DNA of 64,000 nucleotides from the NCBI RefSeq assembly GCF_024256385.1, contig NZ_JAMLFW010000005.1:1-64000 (forward strand). The letters run 5' to 3'. The DNA comes from Anatilimnocola floriformis (GTDB lineage: Bacteria > Planctomycetota > Planctomycetia > Pirellulales > Pirellulaceae). Below are positions 1 to 9,489 of the stretch, one piece after another. The position numbers were made by a program, and so were the translations under genes. The notes beneath the pieces were generated by a model. The model saw only the letters and a list, made by a program, of their open reading frames with translations. It did not search any database and was not told the origin of the DNA. Position 1 is the stretch's first letter; each line of letters opens with the position of its first letter.

Positions 1-3000
1 GCCCGCCGTCGTACCGAGCGCGCTCGCATTCGAAATCTGCAGCGTCCCGGCCTGCACATCGGTCAAACCGCTGAACGTATTCGTGCCGCTGAGCGTCACC
101 GCGCCGGTGCCACTCTTCACCACGTTGCCCGTGCCGCTGATCACGCCCGGGAACGACCCACTCGTCAAAATCAAATTCGCATTCGCCGAGTTAAAGAACC
201 GCGTCACGATCTGATCACCGGCGCTACCTGTCAGCGCGCCCAGCGTCACGTTGAGTTCATTCAGCGTCAGATCCTGCACCAACCGTAGCGTCACATCGCC
301 ACCACCGGCGAGCGCCGCCGGAGTCGCCGAATAGTCACCACCATTCACAATGATCACACCGCTGTAACTCGGCAGCGCCGTAAACAACGCTGCCAACGAC
401 TGAAACGCATTCACCCCCATCGTCGCCGACTGCACCCCGGGAGTCTCCCGATCACCATCAACCACACCCGACGCCGGGAAGTCATCATCGACGTAGAGTG
501 ATGCCGTTGGTCCGACCAGCACGACGTCATTTCCATCCCCACCGTTGTATTGAATAGTCATGGCTTTGCCGTCAACCATCACTGTCGCGCCGGCGGGCAA
601 TCCGTTGAATGTTCCCGTTGTATCTGCCGGCGAGGTGCCATCATTGTCGATGATCACATACACCTGGCCGCTGCCGGGATTGAATGTGCCCGCAGCGCCG
701 GTGTAGGTCACCACCAAGGTTGCGGACGCACCGATGGCAACGCTTCCCGATGACAGCACCTTTACCTGGTCGTAGTCGGTGCCCGCCACACTGCCCGAAG
801 GCGAGCCGATTTGAATCTGCAACGCACCGTTTTCGACGTAGTTGCCGTTGACGGTTGTTGTGCCAATCGCGGTACCAGGCGCGTGCGTGCCGCCGGAATT
901 GATCGTCAGCAGGCCGGTCGTGCCGGTGCCGGTCAACGTGGCGCCAGTCTGCACCGTCGGCGCACTCACGAGCGAGCCGGTTACCGACAGCGTACCGGCG
1001 GTTACCGTGGTAGCGCCGGTGTAAGTGCTTGCGCCACTCAGCGTTTGCGTGGCGGTGTTGCTCTTGGCGACGAGACCCGTGCCGGAGATGCTGCCCGCAA
1101 AGGTTCCAGCCGCGGTATTGTTGATCGTGAGGTTACCGCTGCCCAGCGTCACGCTACTGCCTGCAGCGCCGTTGAGAGGACCCACTGTTTCGTTGCTATT
1201 GGCGAGAGCCAGCACGCCCGTCGCCGCCACCGTTACCACCGAGGTATCGGGAATGGCATTGCTATTGCCCGAGCCCGAGATCGTCACATAGTCAATGAAC
1301 GAAGTCCGATCGAGCGTCGGTTCCAAGCCTTCGAATTGCAGTGTGTGGGCGCCGGCAGTCAGCACGAGACCGGGGATTGTGACCAGATTGAATGAAGTGC
1401 TCGAAGCAGGAGTGACATTGGCGAGGACAACCGTGCCGTCGACGCGCACGTTGAAAGGATTCGCGCCGCTGCTGCGCGACTCGGTCAAAAATCGGAGCGT
1501 GTAAGTTCCGGCGCTCGCGAACGTAATGCTCTGCGAGAAGTTGCCGAGTGTCTGCACAAAGCCGTTCTGATTGCCATTCACCAGGCCAGCGGGGTTGAAA
1601 CCGCCGCCATTGCCGTTGATCAAACCGCTAAGGCCCAGGAAGGTCCAGGTGGCAGTCGCATTGTTGTAAGAATTGGTGTTAACCGGCGTGAGGACTGGCG
1701 ATTCGAAACTAAAATTTGGAACCGGAACGTTGACTCCGGTTTGCAGCGTTCCAGCATTGATGTCGGTCGGGCCGCTGTAGGTGTTCGTACCACTGATGGT
1801 TTGCACCCCGGTGCCGATCTTGGCGATTCCGAGCGTGCCGGCCGTATTGCGAATCGTGCCGCCGAAGTCATTGCCGGTCGCATTGTTGTCGCCGAACGTC
1901 AATGTCGGCGTACCGCTGATGCCGTCGACCACGCCCTGGCCCGCGAGGCCGTTGATGGTGTCGCTGAAACCGTTGAGATTGAGCGTGCCATCGACCTGCG
2001 TGAGCCCCGCCGTTGCACCGTTGGGAATCTGATTGGCAGCGCCGAGATTCAAACGCCCAATCACGCCGACCAGCGTGTTGCCGGCATAGTTATTGGGGCT
2101 GGCGGTTGCGTTATTCAGCGTCACGCCGCCCGAGGCGAGCACTTCGAGGCCATTCGTTCCTGTCAATTGGCCAGTGAATGTCATCGCACCTGCGCCCATC
2201 ACTTTGATGCGGGCCAGGTTGGCGGTTGCAGTGCCCGACATCACGTTGCCGGTCGTATCGATGCGGATGCCGCCGAGTTGATCGGTGCCGAGGGCCGTGT
2301 TGACAATCACGTTGTTGACTAGCGTGATATTGGCGGCGGTATCGAACAGAATTTGCGCCTTGTCGGTCGCCGCGCTGCCGATCGTGATCGCGCCGCGTCC
2401 AAACGGACTGCTCACAATCGCGCCCGGCGTACCCACCGTGGTAACTGCGCCATTGATGCGCAATCGTGTGCCGGCGGCAGTGTTTTGCAACAGCAGACCA
2501 CCCGAGAATGTATTCGGGCTCGTCAGCAAGAATGGAGTGACGTTGGCATTGGGGTTGGCGAGATTGAAAGTCAGCACGCCAGTGCCATCGGTGATCAGTG
2601 CGCTGATGGTGCTCGACTGATTGGATTCAGTAAACGCGGCATTCGCGCCGTTGTTGGTGATCGTATTGGTAGTCGCACTCGTGCCGACATTCGTAAACGC
2701 CGCGTTGAAACCACCCAGATCGAACACGCCGTTGCCGGACATGTTCAACACCCCCTTCGAGGTAAACGTGTTCGCACTGCCGTTGCGCAGCGTTCCGTCG
2801 CTAACCGTTGTGGCGCCGGTGTAGGTATTCACACCGCTTACCGTCCAACTACCTGTTCCCGACTTCGTCAGGTTCGTCGCGTTAGGGGTTTGATCGGCAA
2901 TGATCTGTGCGTACGTATTTGCGCCCGTGTTCGTGCCCGTCAACGTCAGCGTACGGACACCCACCGTATCAAACCAATTGGTATTCGCCGCGTTGTAGGT

Positions 3001-6000
3001 AAAGCTCAACGAAGCGGCTGGTATCGATCCCGAAGCGTCGATTGTTGCGCCCGTGGTCTGCACGCGCATCTGACGATTGGTCGACTGCGCAGTGCTCCCC
3101 GTGTATTGCAACGTGCCGCCGCGGAAGACAAACCCAATCCCCTCCGCAGCCGTTGATTCTGCCGTTGCCAGACGCGCGCCGAGGCTACCTGCAACGCCGT
3201 AATCGGTAATCGTCGCGGCATTGAGAATGCCACCTTCAAACGCTGTCACACCGGTGTAAGTGCTGGCCGTGTTGGTCAAGTACCAAGTGCCCGTGCCGGT
3301 CTTGGTGATGCTGGTCGGGCTGGCTGCCTGGTCGATGATGATGTTGGCGAAGACATTGGGGCCGGTGTTCGTACCAGCCAAGCGGAACGTGCGCGTGCCA
3401 CCCGTATCGAACCAGTTAGTGTTCGTCGTGTTGTAGGTGAACGAGAGCGTCGCGGCCGGCACACTACCGGAAGCATCGATCGTGCCGCCCGTGGTTTGGA
3501 CGCGAATCTGACGATTCGTCGACTGTGCGACCGCGCCCGTATATTGCAACGTGCCGCCGCGGAATACGAAACCCATGCCGTCGCCCGTTGCGGTTTCCTG
3601 GGCTGCAGTGCGGGCACCCAAGCTGCTCGGCACACCGTAATCGGCGATCGTGGCAGCATTCAGAATGCCGCCTTCAAACGCCGTCACGCCGGTGTAGGTG
3701 CTGGCCGTGTTCGTCAAGTTCCAAGTACCCGCGCCGGTCTTGGTGATGCTAGTTGGACTGGCTGCCTGATCGATGATGATGTTGGCGAAGACATTCGGGC
3801 CGGTGTTTGTGCCACCCAAGCGGAAGGTTCGCACGCCACCCGTATCGAACCAGTTGGTGTTCGTCGTGTTGTAAGTAAACGAGAGCGTCGCGGTTGGCAC
3901 ACTTCCTGAAGCATCGATCATGCCGCCCGTCGTCTGCACACGAATCTGGCGATTGGTCGACTGCGGAACCGCGCCTGTGTACTGCAAGGTACCGCCGCGG
4001 AAGACGAAACCCATGCCGTCGCCCGTTGCAGTTTCCTGGGCTGCAGTGCGGGCACCCAAGCTGCTCGGCACACCGTAATCGGCGATCGTAGCAGCATTCA
4101 AAATACCCCCTTCGAACGCCGTCACGCCGGTATAGGTGCTGGCGGTGTTGGTCAGGTTCCAGGTTCCCGCGCCGGTCTTGGTAATGCTCGTGGGACTAGC
4201 CGCCTGATCGGTAATCAGATTCGCGAATACATTGGCGCCGGTGTTCGTACCGCCTAAGCGGAACGTACGAACGCCGCCGGTATCGAACCAGTTGGTGTTC
4301 GTCGTGTTGTAGGTAAACGACAGCGTCGCGGTCGCCACACTTCCCGATGCATCGAGCCCACCGCCAGTCGTTTGCACACGAATCTGGCGATTCGTCGACT
4401 GGGCGACTGCACCCGTGTATTGCAGTGTGCCGCCGTTGCGGAAGACGAAGCCCATCCCCTCGCCGACGCTGGTTTCCTGCGATGCGAGTCGCGCACCGAG
4501 CGCGCTCGCCACGCCGTAGTCGGTGACGGTCGAAGCATTCAAAATGCCGCCGTTGAAGGCAGTAATACCTGTGTAGTTGCTCGCGTTGTTGGTCACCCAC
4601 CACGTTCCCGTGCCGGCCTTGGTGAGGTTCGTCGGGTTGGTCGACTGGTCGGTAATCTGCTGCGCAAACGTATTCGCGCCGGTGTTCGTGCCCGTTAGCG
4701 TGAAGGTGCGCTGGCCGCCCGTGTCGAACCAGTTCGTATTCGTTCCGCTATAGGAAAATGTCAGCGTGGCCGCGGCGACGCTGCCCGAGGCGTTGATCGT
4801 GCCGCCGGTCGTTTGCACGCGAATCTGGCGATTCGTGCTCTGCGGCGTGGCGCCCGTGTACTGCAACGTGCCGCCGCGGAACACGAAACCCATGCCGTCG
4901 CCCGCCGCGGTCTCTTGCGCAGCGAGCCGCGCGCCGAGCGCGCCCGGCACGCCGTAATCGGTGATCGTGGCTGCATTGAGAATACCGCCGCTGAACGCCG
5001 TCACGCCGGTGTAGGTATTCGTGCCCGTTAGCGAGAACGTTCCCGTGCCGACCTTGGTCAGACCGCCCGCTCCGGAGATCACGCCCGAAAACGTCGAGTT
5101 CGTGGCGTTGCCGGTCGTCAACGTTTGGTTCAGCGTCACCGTTGGCGTGGCATCGGTCGACGACAACGCACCGATTGTTTCGCCGTTCGCGGCATTCAGT
5201 ACCAGCGCTGCATTGCCGGCGAGGTTAACGTTGGTCGCATCGGGAATGACGTTGCCCGTGCCCAGATTGTAGGTGTTGGTGCTCGTTGTCCCTTCGAGCG
5301 AAATCAGCGGCGTGTTGAACGCAGCATCAAAGCCGCTGATGTTCACCGTGTCGCCGCCATTGGTGATCACTGTCAGCGACGTGGTCGGCGCTGTGAAAGC
5401 CACCGATTCGCCCAGCGTGCTGTTGATTGTCGTCACCCCGTCGGCGCCACCGGTGTCGCTGATCAATACCGTCTCCGCGCCACCCGTAAATGTAAAGCTA
5501 CGAGTCGTCGCCGAAAGGTTATCGATGACAGGTTCAAGTCCCACGTAGGTCAGCAGGTGACCATCGACCGCGATCGACCCGTCGTTATCGTTGACGAACG
5601 AGTAATCGACGCTGTCGACCTCGCCGTTCTCCAAAATGATCTGATCGCCCGGGTCGGTGCTGTTCTGGCCACCGCCGTAGAAAAACAGGCCGTTCTCCAA
5701 AATCGCGTTGCCATGCGACATATCGACGCGCAGCGTGTCGTCGCCGTTGCCGCCAAACACGTGCAACTGCTGCGTCGGAATCGCGCTGAGCGGAATCTTT
5801 AGCGTGTGCTGATCTTCCAGCAGTTCCGCGCCGGGAATCGTCGTGCCATCAAAGGGCAAGAGGACGTCGGTGACGAGAATGTTCCCTTCGCCGTCCTGCT
5901 TGACGATGATTTCGTTGTTGTATTCCGAACCAGTCGCCGACCGCACAACCAGCTTGCCCTGATTGATAAATGCCACCGGCGTCAACACGTCGGTGGGCGC

Positions 6001-6168
6001 GTCGGGAGGCAAAATCTCTTGCGACGTATCGCCATGCAGCACCATCCGCGGCTCGAGAGCTTCCAAAAACGCGCGGCGTTTTTTCGCGCTTGAAGCGTCT
6101 TTACTGCGGGGGTTTTTACCCAATCGACCCAAGAAACGAGCGTACAGAGAGCGGGTGCGGCTCAGCAT
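1..6168 (-). CDS. Giant LEPR-XLL surface protein with autotransporter-type beta-strand repeats (N-terminal 2056 residues, C-terminus outside window)
   Basis: The minus-strand frame is open from ATG at 6168 to the left edge without a stop, so at least 2056 residues are encoded. Residues 1-37 are basic, and residues 38-44 read LEPRMVL, the LEPR-XLL motif found near the N-terminus of very large exported planctomycete proteins. Residues about 60-390 form a Ca-type or filamentous lead-in rich in Gly, Asn and Thr. Residues about 392-1123 are five tandem units of 146-147 residues. Later residues repeat GTGxxxLSGTNTYTGxT, the autotransporter-associated beta-strand repeat. Residues about 1483-1637 resemble a jelly-roll or carbohydrate-binding module (starts VPNFSFESP). 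It is probably a beta-helical cell-surface or secreted adhesin. The family assignment is firm; substrate and exact role are unknown. The preceding 399 bp is its only upstream region. Confidence 0.9.
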   Translation of the reverse strand, partial: MLSRTRSLYARFLGRLGKNPRSKDASSAKKRRAFLEALEPRMVLHGDTSQEILPPDAPTDVLTPVAFINQGKLVVRSATGSEYNNEIIVKQDGEGNILVTDVLLPFDGTTIPGAELLEDQHTLKIPLSAIPTQQLHVFGGNGDDTLRVDMSHGNAILENGLFFYGGGQNSTDPGDQIILENGEVDSVDYSFVNDNDGSIAVDGHLLTYVGLEPVIDNLSATTRSFTFTGGAETVLISDTGGADGVTTINSTLGESVAFTAPTTSLTVITNGGDTVNISGFDAAFNTPLISLEGTTSTNTYNLGTGNVIPDATNVNLAGNAALVLNAANGETIGALSSTDATPTVTLNQTLTTGNATNSTFSGVISGAGGLTKVGTGTFSLTGTNTYTGVTAFSGGILNAATITDYGVPGALGARLAAQETAAGDGMGFVFRGGTLQYTGATPQSTNRQIRVQTTGGTINASGSVAAATLTFSYSGTNTNWFDTGGQRTFTLTGTNTGANTFAQQITDQSTNPTNLTKAGTGTWWVTNNASNYTGITAFNGGILNASTVTDYGVASALGARLASQETSVGEGMGFVFRNGGTLQYTGAVAQSTNRQIRVQTTGGGLDASGSVATATLSFTYNTTNTNWFDTGGVRTFRLGGTNTGANVFANLITDQAASPTSITKTGAGTWNLTNTASTYTGVTAFEGGILNAATIADYGVPSSLGARTAAQETATGDGMGFVFRGGTLQYTGAVPQSTNRQIRVQTTGGMIDASGSVPTATLSFTYNTTNTNWFDTGGVRTFRLGGTNTGPNVFANIIIDQAASPTSITKTGAGTWNLTNTASTYTGVTAFEGGILNAATIADYGVPSSLGARTAAQETATGDGMGFVFRGGTLQYTGAVAQSTNRQIRVQTTGGTIDASGSVPAATLSFTYNTTNTNWFDTGGTRTFRLAGTNTGPNVFANIIIDQAASPTSITKTGTGTWYLTNTASTYTGVTAFEGGILNAATITDYGVAGSLGARLATAESTAAEGIGFVFRGGTLQYTGSTAQSTNRQMRVQTTGATIDASGSIPAASLSFTYNAANTNWFDTVGVRTLTLTGTNTGANTYAQIIADQTPNATNLTKSGTGSWTVSGVNTYTGATTVSDGTLRNGSANTFTSKGVLNMSGNGVFDLGGFNAAFTNVGTSATTNTITNNGANAAFTESNQSSTISALITDGTGVLTFNLANPNANVTPFLLTSPNTFSGGLLLQNTAAGTRLRINGAVTTVGTPGAIVSSPFGRGAITIGSAATDKAQILFDTAANITLVNNVIVNTALGTDQLGGIRIDTTGNVMSGTATANLARIKVMGAGAMTFTGQLTGTNGLEVLASGGVTLNNATASPNNYAGNTLVGVIGRLNLGAANQIPNGATAGLTQVDGTLNLNGFSDTINGLAGQGVVDGISGTPTLTFGDNNATGNDFGGTIRNTAGTLGIAKIGTGVQTISGTNTYSGPTDINAGTLQTGVNVPVPNFSFESPVLTPVNTNSYNNATATWTFLGLSGLINGNGGGFNPAGLVNGNQNGFVQTLGNFSQSITFASAGTYTLRFLTESRSSGANPFNVRVDGTVVLANVTPASSTSFNLVTIPGLVLTAGAHTLQFEGLEPTLDRTSFIDYVTISGSGNSNAIPDTSVVTVAATGVLALANSNETVGPLNGAAGSSVTLGSGNLTINNTAAGTFAGSISGTGLVAKSNTATQTLSGASTYTGATTVTAGTLSVTGSLVSAPTVQTGATLTGTGTTGLLTINSGGTHAPGTAIGTTTVNGNYVENGALQIQIGSPSGSVAGTDYDQVKVLSSGSVAIGASATLVVTYTGAAGTFNPGSGQVYVIIDNDGTSPADTTGTFNGLPAGATVMVDGKAMTIQYNGGDGNDVVLVGPTASLYVDDDFPASGVVDGDRETPGVQSATMGVNAFQSLAALFTALPSYSGVIIVNGGDYSATPAALAGGGDVTLRLVQDLTLNELNVTLGALTGSAGDQIVTRFFNSANANLILTSGSFPGVISGTGNVVKSGTGAVTLSGTNTFSGLTDVQAGTLQISNASALGTTAG
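2803..4995 (-). repeat. Five tandem 438/441-bp coding repeats inside the giant protein gene
   Basis: Unit boundaries, read on the minus strand, lie at about 4995, 4557, 4116, 3678 and 3240, ending near 2803. Four units are 438 bp and one is 441 bp; the extra codon is an Asn (FRNGGTLQ instead of FRGGTLQ). Each unit encodes FxGGILNAATITDYGV, GMGFVFRGGTLQYTG, QSTNRQIRVQTTGG and TNTNWFDTGG blocks. Units at 4116-3679 and 3678-3241 are almost identical at the DNA level, while the outer units have diverged more, as expected after recent internal duplication or conversion. Confidence 0.92.
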
Positions 6169-6567
6169 GAAGAGGCTACCGAGAAAACAGAGAGAATAGA
6201 TGGAGATTGCTGGCTACCGACAAATACAACCAGCCTTGGTTCTCTGTTCCCACGAAACCAAGCCGTTCAGATTGCAGCGATGGCGGAATCTGCAGTAGTC
6301 GTGAGGAGTATAACGACGGTCAAGAAAAATATCCAACGATTAGCGAAATTTTCGCCTTTCGACGGGCGGTCATCAGACTGGCCGTCTGTCAGGGTTTCGC
6401 AAGTAAGTCGTTGTTAAAAAACGACTTCAGTCGATATCTTGAGGATTGAAAAAACAAGGACGAGGGGTTATGAAAATCGCGTCTGCGTTTTTCCTAAGGC
6501 CTTCTGCACGAATAGCTTAGGCTAAAATGCAAATCGCAATTCCCTGTTATATTCTTAGCCGACTGGC
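6169..6567. other. 399-bp intergenic region upstream of the giant repeat protein
   Basis: No convincing gene is seen. The region must contain the promoter of the giant minus-strand gene and the end of the phosphatase transcript. It holds a small perfect dyad, AAGTCGTT at 6405-6412 paired with AACGACTT at 6420-6427 around an A-rich loop, and CCTAAG/CTTAGG near 6494-6522. A plus-strand 80-codon frame at 6207-6449 has no recognisable motif and is not called. Confidence 0.5.
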
Positions 6568-8292
6568 TCAAAACTTCGCCTTCGGCGTCAGGGCTTCGAG
6601 CAGGGGATCTTCCTGGCAGCCGCCGGGAGAATCGACGCCGAGGAGTCGCGATGCCGTGGGAGCGAGGAAAGCCGGGCTGATGCGGCGTTCGTATTTGCCC
6701 GTGACGATGCTGTTGCCGATTAGCAGCATCGGCACATGCGTGTCGTAATGCCACGGACTGCCGTGGGTCGTGCCGCGCGGTTTGGCGCCGGACACGCCGG
6801 GGATGGAGTAAGGCGTGTAGCAATACTGCACGTCGCCGCTGCGCTGCGGATTGAAACTGAGACGCATCTTGGCGAGCAGCCGAGCATCGCCGCCGGCGAG
6901 GAGTTCTTCGCGCGTGTATGCGGCGGCGACGTAGTTCTGCCGCAGCAGCCAATCGCGAATCAGCTCGCGGGCTTGCACCAGATGATTGGCTTTCAAGTTC
7001 GGATGGTCGTAGTTCAGATAGACCTGATTCGAGTCGAGATCGAGAATCACGTTTTTCGTTTTTGGATCCTGCAGCTCTTTTACTTTGATTTCTTGCCGCA
7101 GGAGTTTTTCGAGCGTCTCTTTAATGACCTTCGAATCGCCGATCGGGTTGCGCTTGGCGGGGAGTGTGCGTTCGCCAACCTGCGGGCGCTCGGCGACCAA
7201 TTCTGGAATTGGCGCCACGCCGTGATCAGCCGTTAGAGCCAAGGTCCACTTGCCCGCGCCGACTTGCTCATCGAGATACTTCACAAAACCGGCTAGCTGG
7301 CGGTCGGTGCGATAGGTAATGTCTTCGACTTCCAGGCTCAGCGGACCGAAGGCGTGACCGACGTAATCGTTCGACGAAAAGTTGATCGTCAGCAAATCGG
7401 GAGCGTCATCGGCGCCAAGCTTTTCATTTTCGATGACCGTGCGCGCGGCGAGCAGCGTGTAGTCGTTGCCGAAGGGCGAAAACAAAACGTGATCGCCATA
7501 TTTGTCGGCCGTCATTTCGCCGGCCTTGGCCATCGCATGCGGAAACGCAGCCGTCCATCCCGACGGGGGGTTCTCATGCACGTTGTCGTCGGCGAACTGC
7601 TGGTTGTGATACTTCTCCTTCGGTAGCAGCAACTCCCAAGTCTGTCCGCGGAATTGTTCGACGGCTTTGGCGTCGTTCATATTGCGAAAGTAGCCCGGCA
7701 GGTCGGAGCGGTAATAGGTCGATGTGACCCACTGATTTTTTTCCATCCAAAATGCGCAGTCAGCCCGATGGCCACTCATCAAGATCGAAGCCCGATCCTT
7801 GATCGCCACGCCGAAGACCTTCGACTGGCTGTTGGCGAGTTTCAAGCGATCGCCGACAGTATCGACGAGCAGTACCCGCGGCGACATCGGCTTGCCGCCG
7901 GTGATGCCGATGATTTCGACGAGCGGATCCGAAACGCAGTAACGAATCTTGCCCGTCGCGCGATCGAACCAATCGTTTTCAATCACGCCGGTCGTGCCCG
8001 GATAAGCGCCCGTCAGCTGCACCGAGTGCCCCGGCGCCGTGATGGTGATCGCATGAGCGTGATGGCAGTTGGCATAGAAAGCGCCGTTCTGCAGCACGTT
8101 GCGAAAGAAGCTCTGCTTCGTGTCTTCGGGAAAGTTGTCCTGAAAACGGATGAGGTAGTCCTGGCAGAACTGATCGACGCTAACGACCACCATCAGTCGC
8201 GGTCCGGTCTTTTCCTGGGCCTGCGCCGAGCCAAATAAGACGAGGGCTAGCAGCGAAAAAAAAGAACCGATCGAAAGCAAGCGAACAGGCAT
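6568..8292 (-). CDS. Secreted PafA-like alkaline phosphatase / type I phosphodiesterase family protein
   Basis: The 574-residue product starts at ATG 8292 with a classical signal peptide (MPVRLLSIGSFFSLLALVLF, cleavage after a SAQA-type site). An upstream in-frame extension to 8808 overlaps murB and is rejected. After the signal come VVVSVDQ (first metal-binding Asp), the TITAPGHSVQLTGAYPG segment holding the candidate nucleophilic Thr followed by PGH, and LTADHGVAPIPE with the metal-binding Asp-His pair. This layout is that of the alkaline phosphatase superfamily, PafA or nucleotide pyrophosphatase branch, acting on phosphate mono- or diesters outside the cytoplasmic membrane. It is transcribed divergently from murB. 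Substrate is not deducible from sequence. Confidence 0.9.
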   Translation of the reverse strand: MPVRLLSIGSFFSLLALVLFGSAQAQEKTGPRLMVVVSVDQFCQDYLIRFQDNFPEDTKQSFFRNVLQNGAFYANCHHAHAITITAPGHSVQLTGAYPGTTGVIENDWFDRATGKIRYCVSDPLVEIIGITGGKPMSPRVLLVDTVGDRLKLANSQSKVFGVAIKDRASILMSGHRADCAFWMEKNQWVTSTYYRSDLPGYFRNMNDAKAVEQFRGQTWELLLPKEKYHNQQFADDNVHENPPSGWTAAFPHAMAKAGEMTADKYGDHVLFSPFGNDYTLLAARTVIENEKLGADDAPDLLTINFSSNDYVGHAFGPLSLEVEDITYRTDRQLAGFVKYLDEQVGAGKWTLALTADHGVAPIPELVAERPQVGERTLPAKRNPIGDSKVIKETLEKLLRQEIKVKELQDPKTKNVILDLDSNQVYLNYDHPNLKANHLVQARELIRDWLLRQNYVAAAYTREELLAGGDARLLAKMRLSFNPQRSGDVQYCYTPYSIPGVSGAKPRGTTHGSPWHYDTHVPMLLIGNSIVTGKYERRISPAFLAPTASRLLGVDSPGGCQEDPLLEALTPKAKF

Positions 8293-8548
8293 GCGGCAAA
8301 CCAGTGGAAGGAAGGTTGTTGCTAGCGGCAGGGCCAAGGGGAGACTCGTGACTATAATTGCGTTCGCTAGGGGGCTCAAGCGAGCAGCCCGCGAAGGTTG
8401 GCTAAAGAATGTGCAAGGAAATGCGTCAAGCTGTCGCGAGGTGCTATCATCCGCTGCATCGGCAATGACGGGCGCGGCGGATTGCGTTAGAATGTGCGGG
8501 CTGAAATCACGGTTTTGAAGCACGGCTTTTCTGGAGCACCAGGCGGGC

Positions 8549-9427
8549 ATGGGAATTCTGACGGGACTGGAACATTTCGTTCGCGAGCAGGAGCCGCTGG
8601 CTCCGTTCACCTGGCTGCGACTTGGCGGAGCGGCGCAATACTTCGCCGAGCCGACTTCGCAGGCCGAGCTCGTGGAATTGGTCAAGCGCTGCCAGCAGAA
8701 TAGCTTGCCGTTGCGAGTTCTCGGCGGTGGCTCGAATCTGCTCGTGCGCGACGAAGGCGTGAAGGGCGTTGTCGTGCAACTGACGGCTGGCGCTTTTGCC
8801 AACATCACTCATCAAGGTCGGCGCATCACCGCCGGCGGCGGTGCGAAGCTCGGCCATGTCGTCTCAACAGCCGTTCGCGAAGGACTGGCCGGCATTGAAA
8901 TGCTCGCCGGCATTCCGGGCACGCTCGGCGGCGCGTTGCACACCAACGCCGGCACGCACAGCGGCGACATCGGTCAATGGCTGGTCTCAGCAACGGTGTT
9001 GTCGACGACCGGCGAAGTCAAAACTCGGCAGAAGCAAGACCTGCGTTTCGGTTATCGCGCCAGCAGTCTCGACGACTTGGTAATTCTGTCTGCCGAACTG
9101 GAACTAGAGCCCGGCGATCCAGCCTGGCTGACGAAACAAATGCAGCAGCAGTGGATCCTGAAAAAGGCCTCTCTCCCTCTCAGCGATCAAAATACGGGCT
9201 GCATTTTCAAGGACGCTGGCGGGCGGACTGCCGCCAGCCTGATCGACGAAGCCGACCTCAAGAGTGAGCGCCGCGGCGATGTATCGATCAGCGATCGGAA
9301 CTCCAACTACTTCGTGGCCGGCCGCAAAGCCAAGGCCAGCGACGTGCTCGATCTGATCGCGCACATTCGCAAGGTGGTTGCCGATCGGAATGGCATCGAT
9401 TTGGAACTGGCGATTGAAGTTTGGTAG
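8549..9427 (+). CDS. murB: UDP-N-acetylenolpyruvoylglucosamine reductase
   Basis: MurB reduces the enolpyruvyl group of UDP-GlcNAc-enolpyruvate to UDP-N-acetylmuramate using NADPH and FAD in the cytoplasm, the second committed step of peptidoglycan precursor synthesis. The 292 residues show the FAD-binding GGGSNLLV (about 59-66), the GIPGTLGGALHTNAG block (121-135) and FGYRAS (167-172). The segment normally read as G-S-x-F-K-N-P is GCIFKDAGG, so the proton-donor position is Cys218 rather than Ser; Cys is an accepted variant at this site. The gene is followed after 62 bp by an ftsQ-like gene on the same strand, a dcw-cluster style arrangement, and supports a peptidoglycan wall in this planctomycete. 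Confidence 0.95.
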   Translation: MGILTGLEHFVREQEPLAPFTWLRLGGAAQYFAEPTSQAELVELVKRCQQNSLPLRVLGGGSNLLVRDEGVKGVVVQLTAGAFANITHQGRRITAGGGAKLGHVVSTAVREGLAGIEMLAGIPGTLGGALHTNAGTHSGDIGQWLVSATVLSTTGEVKTRQKQDLRFGYRASSLDDLVILSAELELEPGDPAWLTKQMQQQWILKKASLPLSDQNTGCIFKDAGGRTAASLIDEADLKSERRGDVSISDRNSNYFVAGRKAKASDVLDLIAHIRKVVADRNGIDLELAIEVW

Positions 9428-9489
9428 TCGCCGAGTTGTCAGAGAGAACTCTTTGCGGAGCGAAGAGTGTTTAGAAATGGAGTTCGCAC

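Noticed and set aside
2803-4995. Regular repeats as a CRISPR array
   Set aside because: Units are 438-441 bp, in frame and protein-coding, with no short repeat/spacer alternation and no cas genes.
550-6093. Many plus-strand frames opposite the giant repeat protein
   Set aside because: They are antisense shadows of a repetitive GC-rich gene; translations are Arg/His/Ala-rich and lack motifs, while the minus frame is open for over 6 kb with coherent repeats.
6207-6449. 80-codon plus-strand frame in the region upstream of the giant gene
   Set aside because: No ribosome-binding site, no motif and overlap with the likely promoter region.
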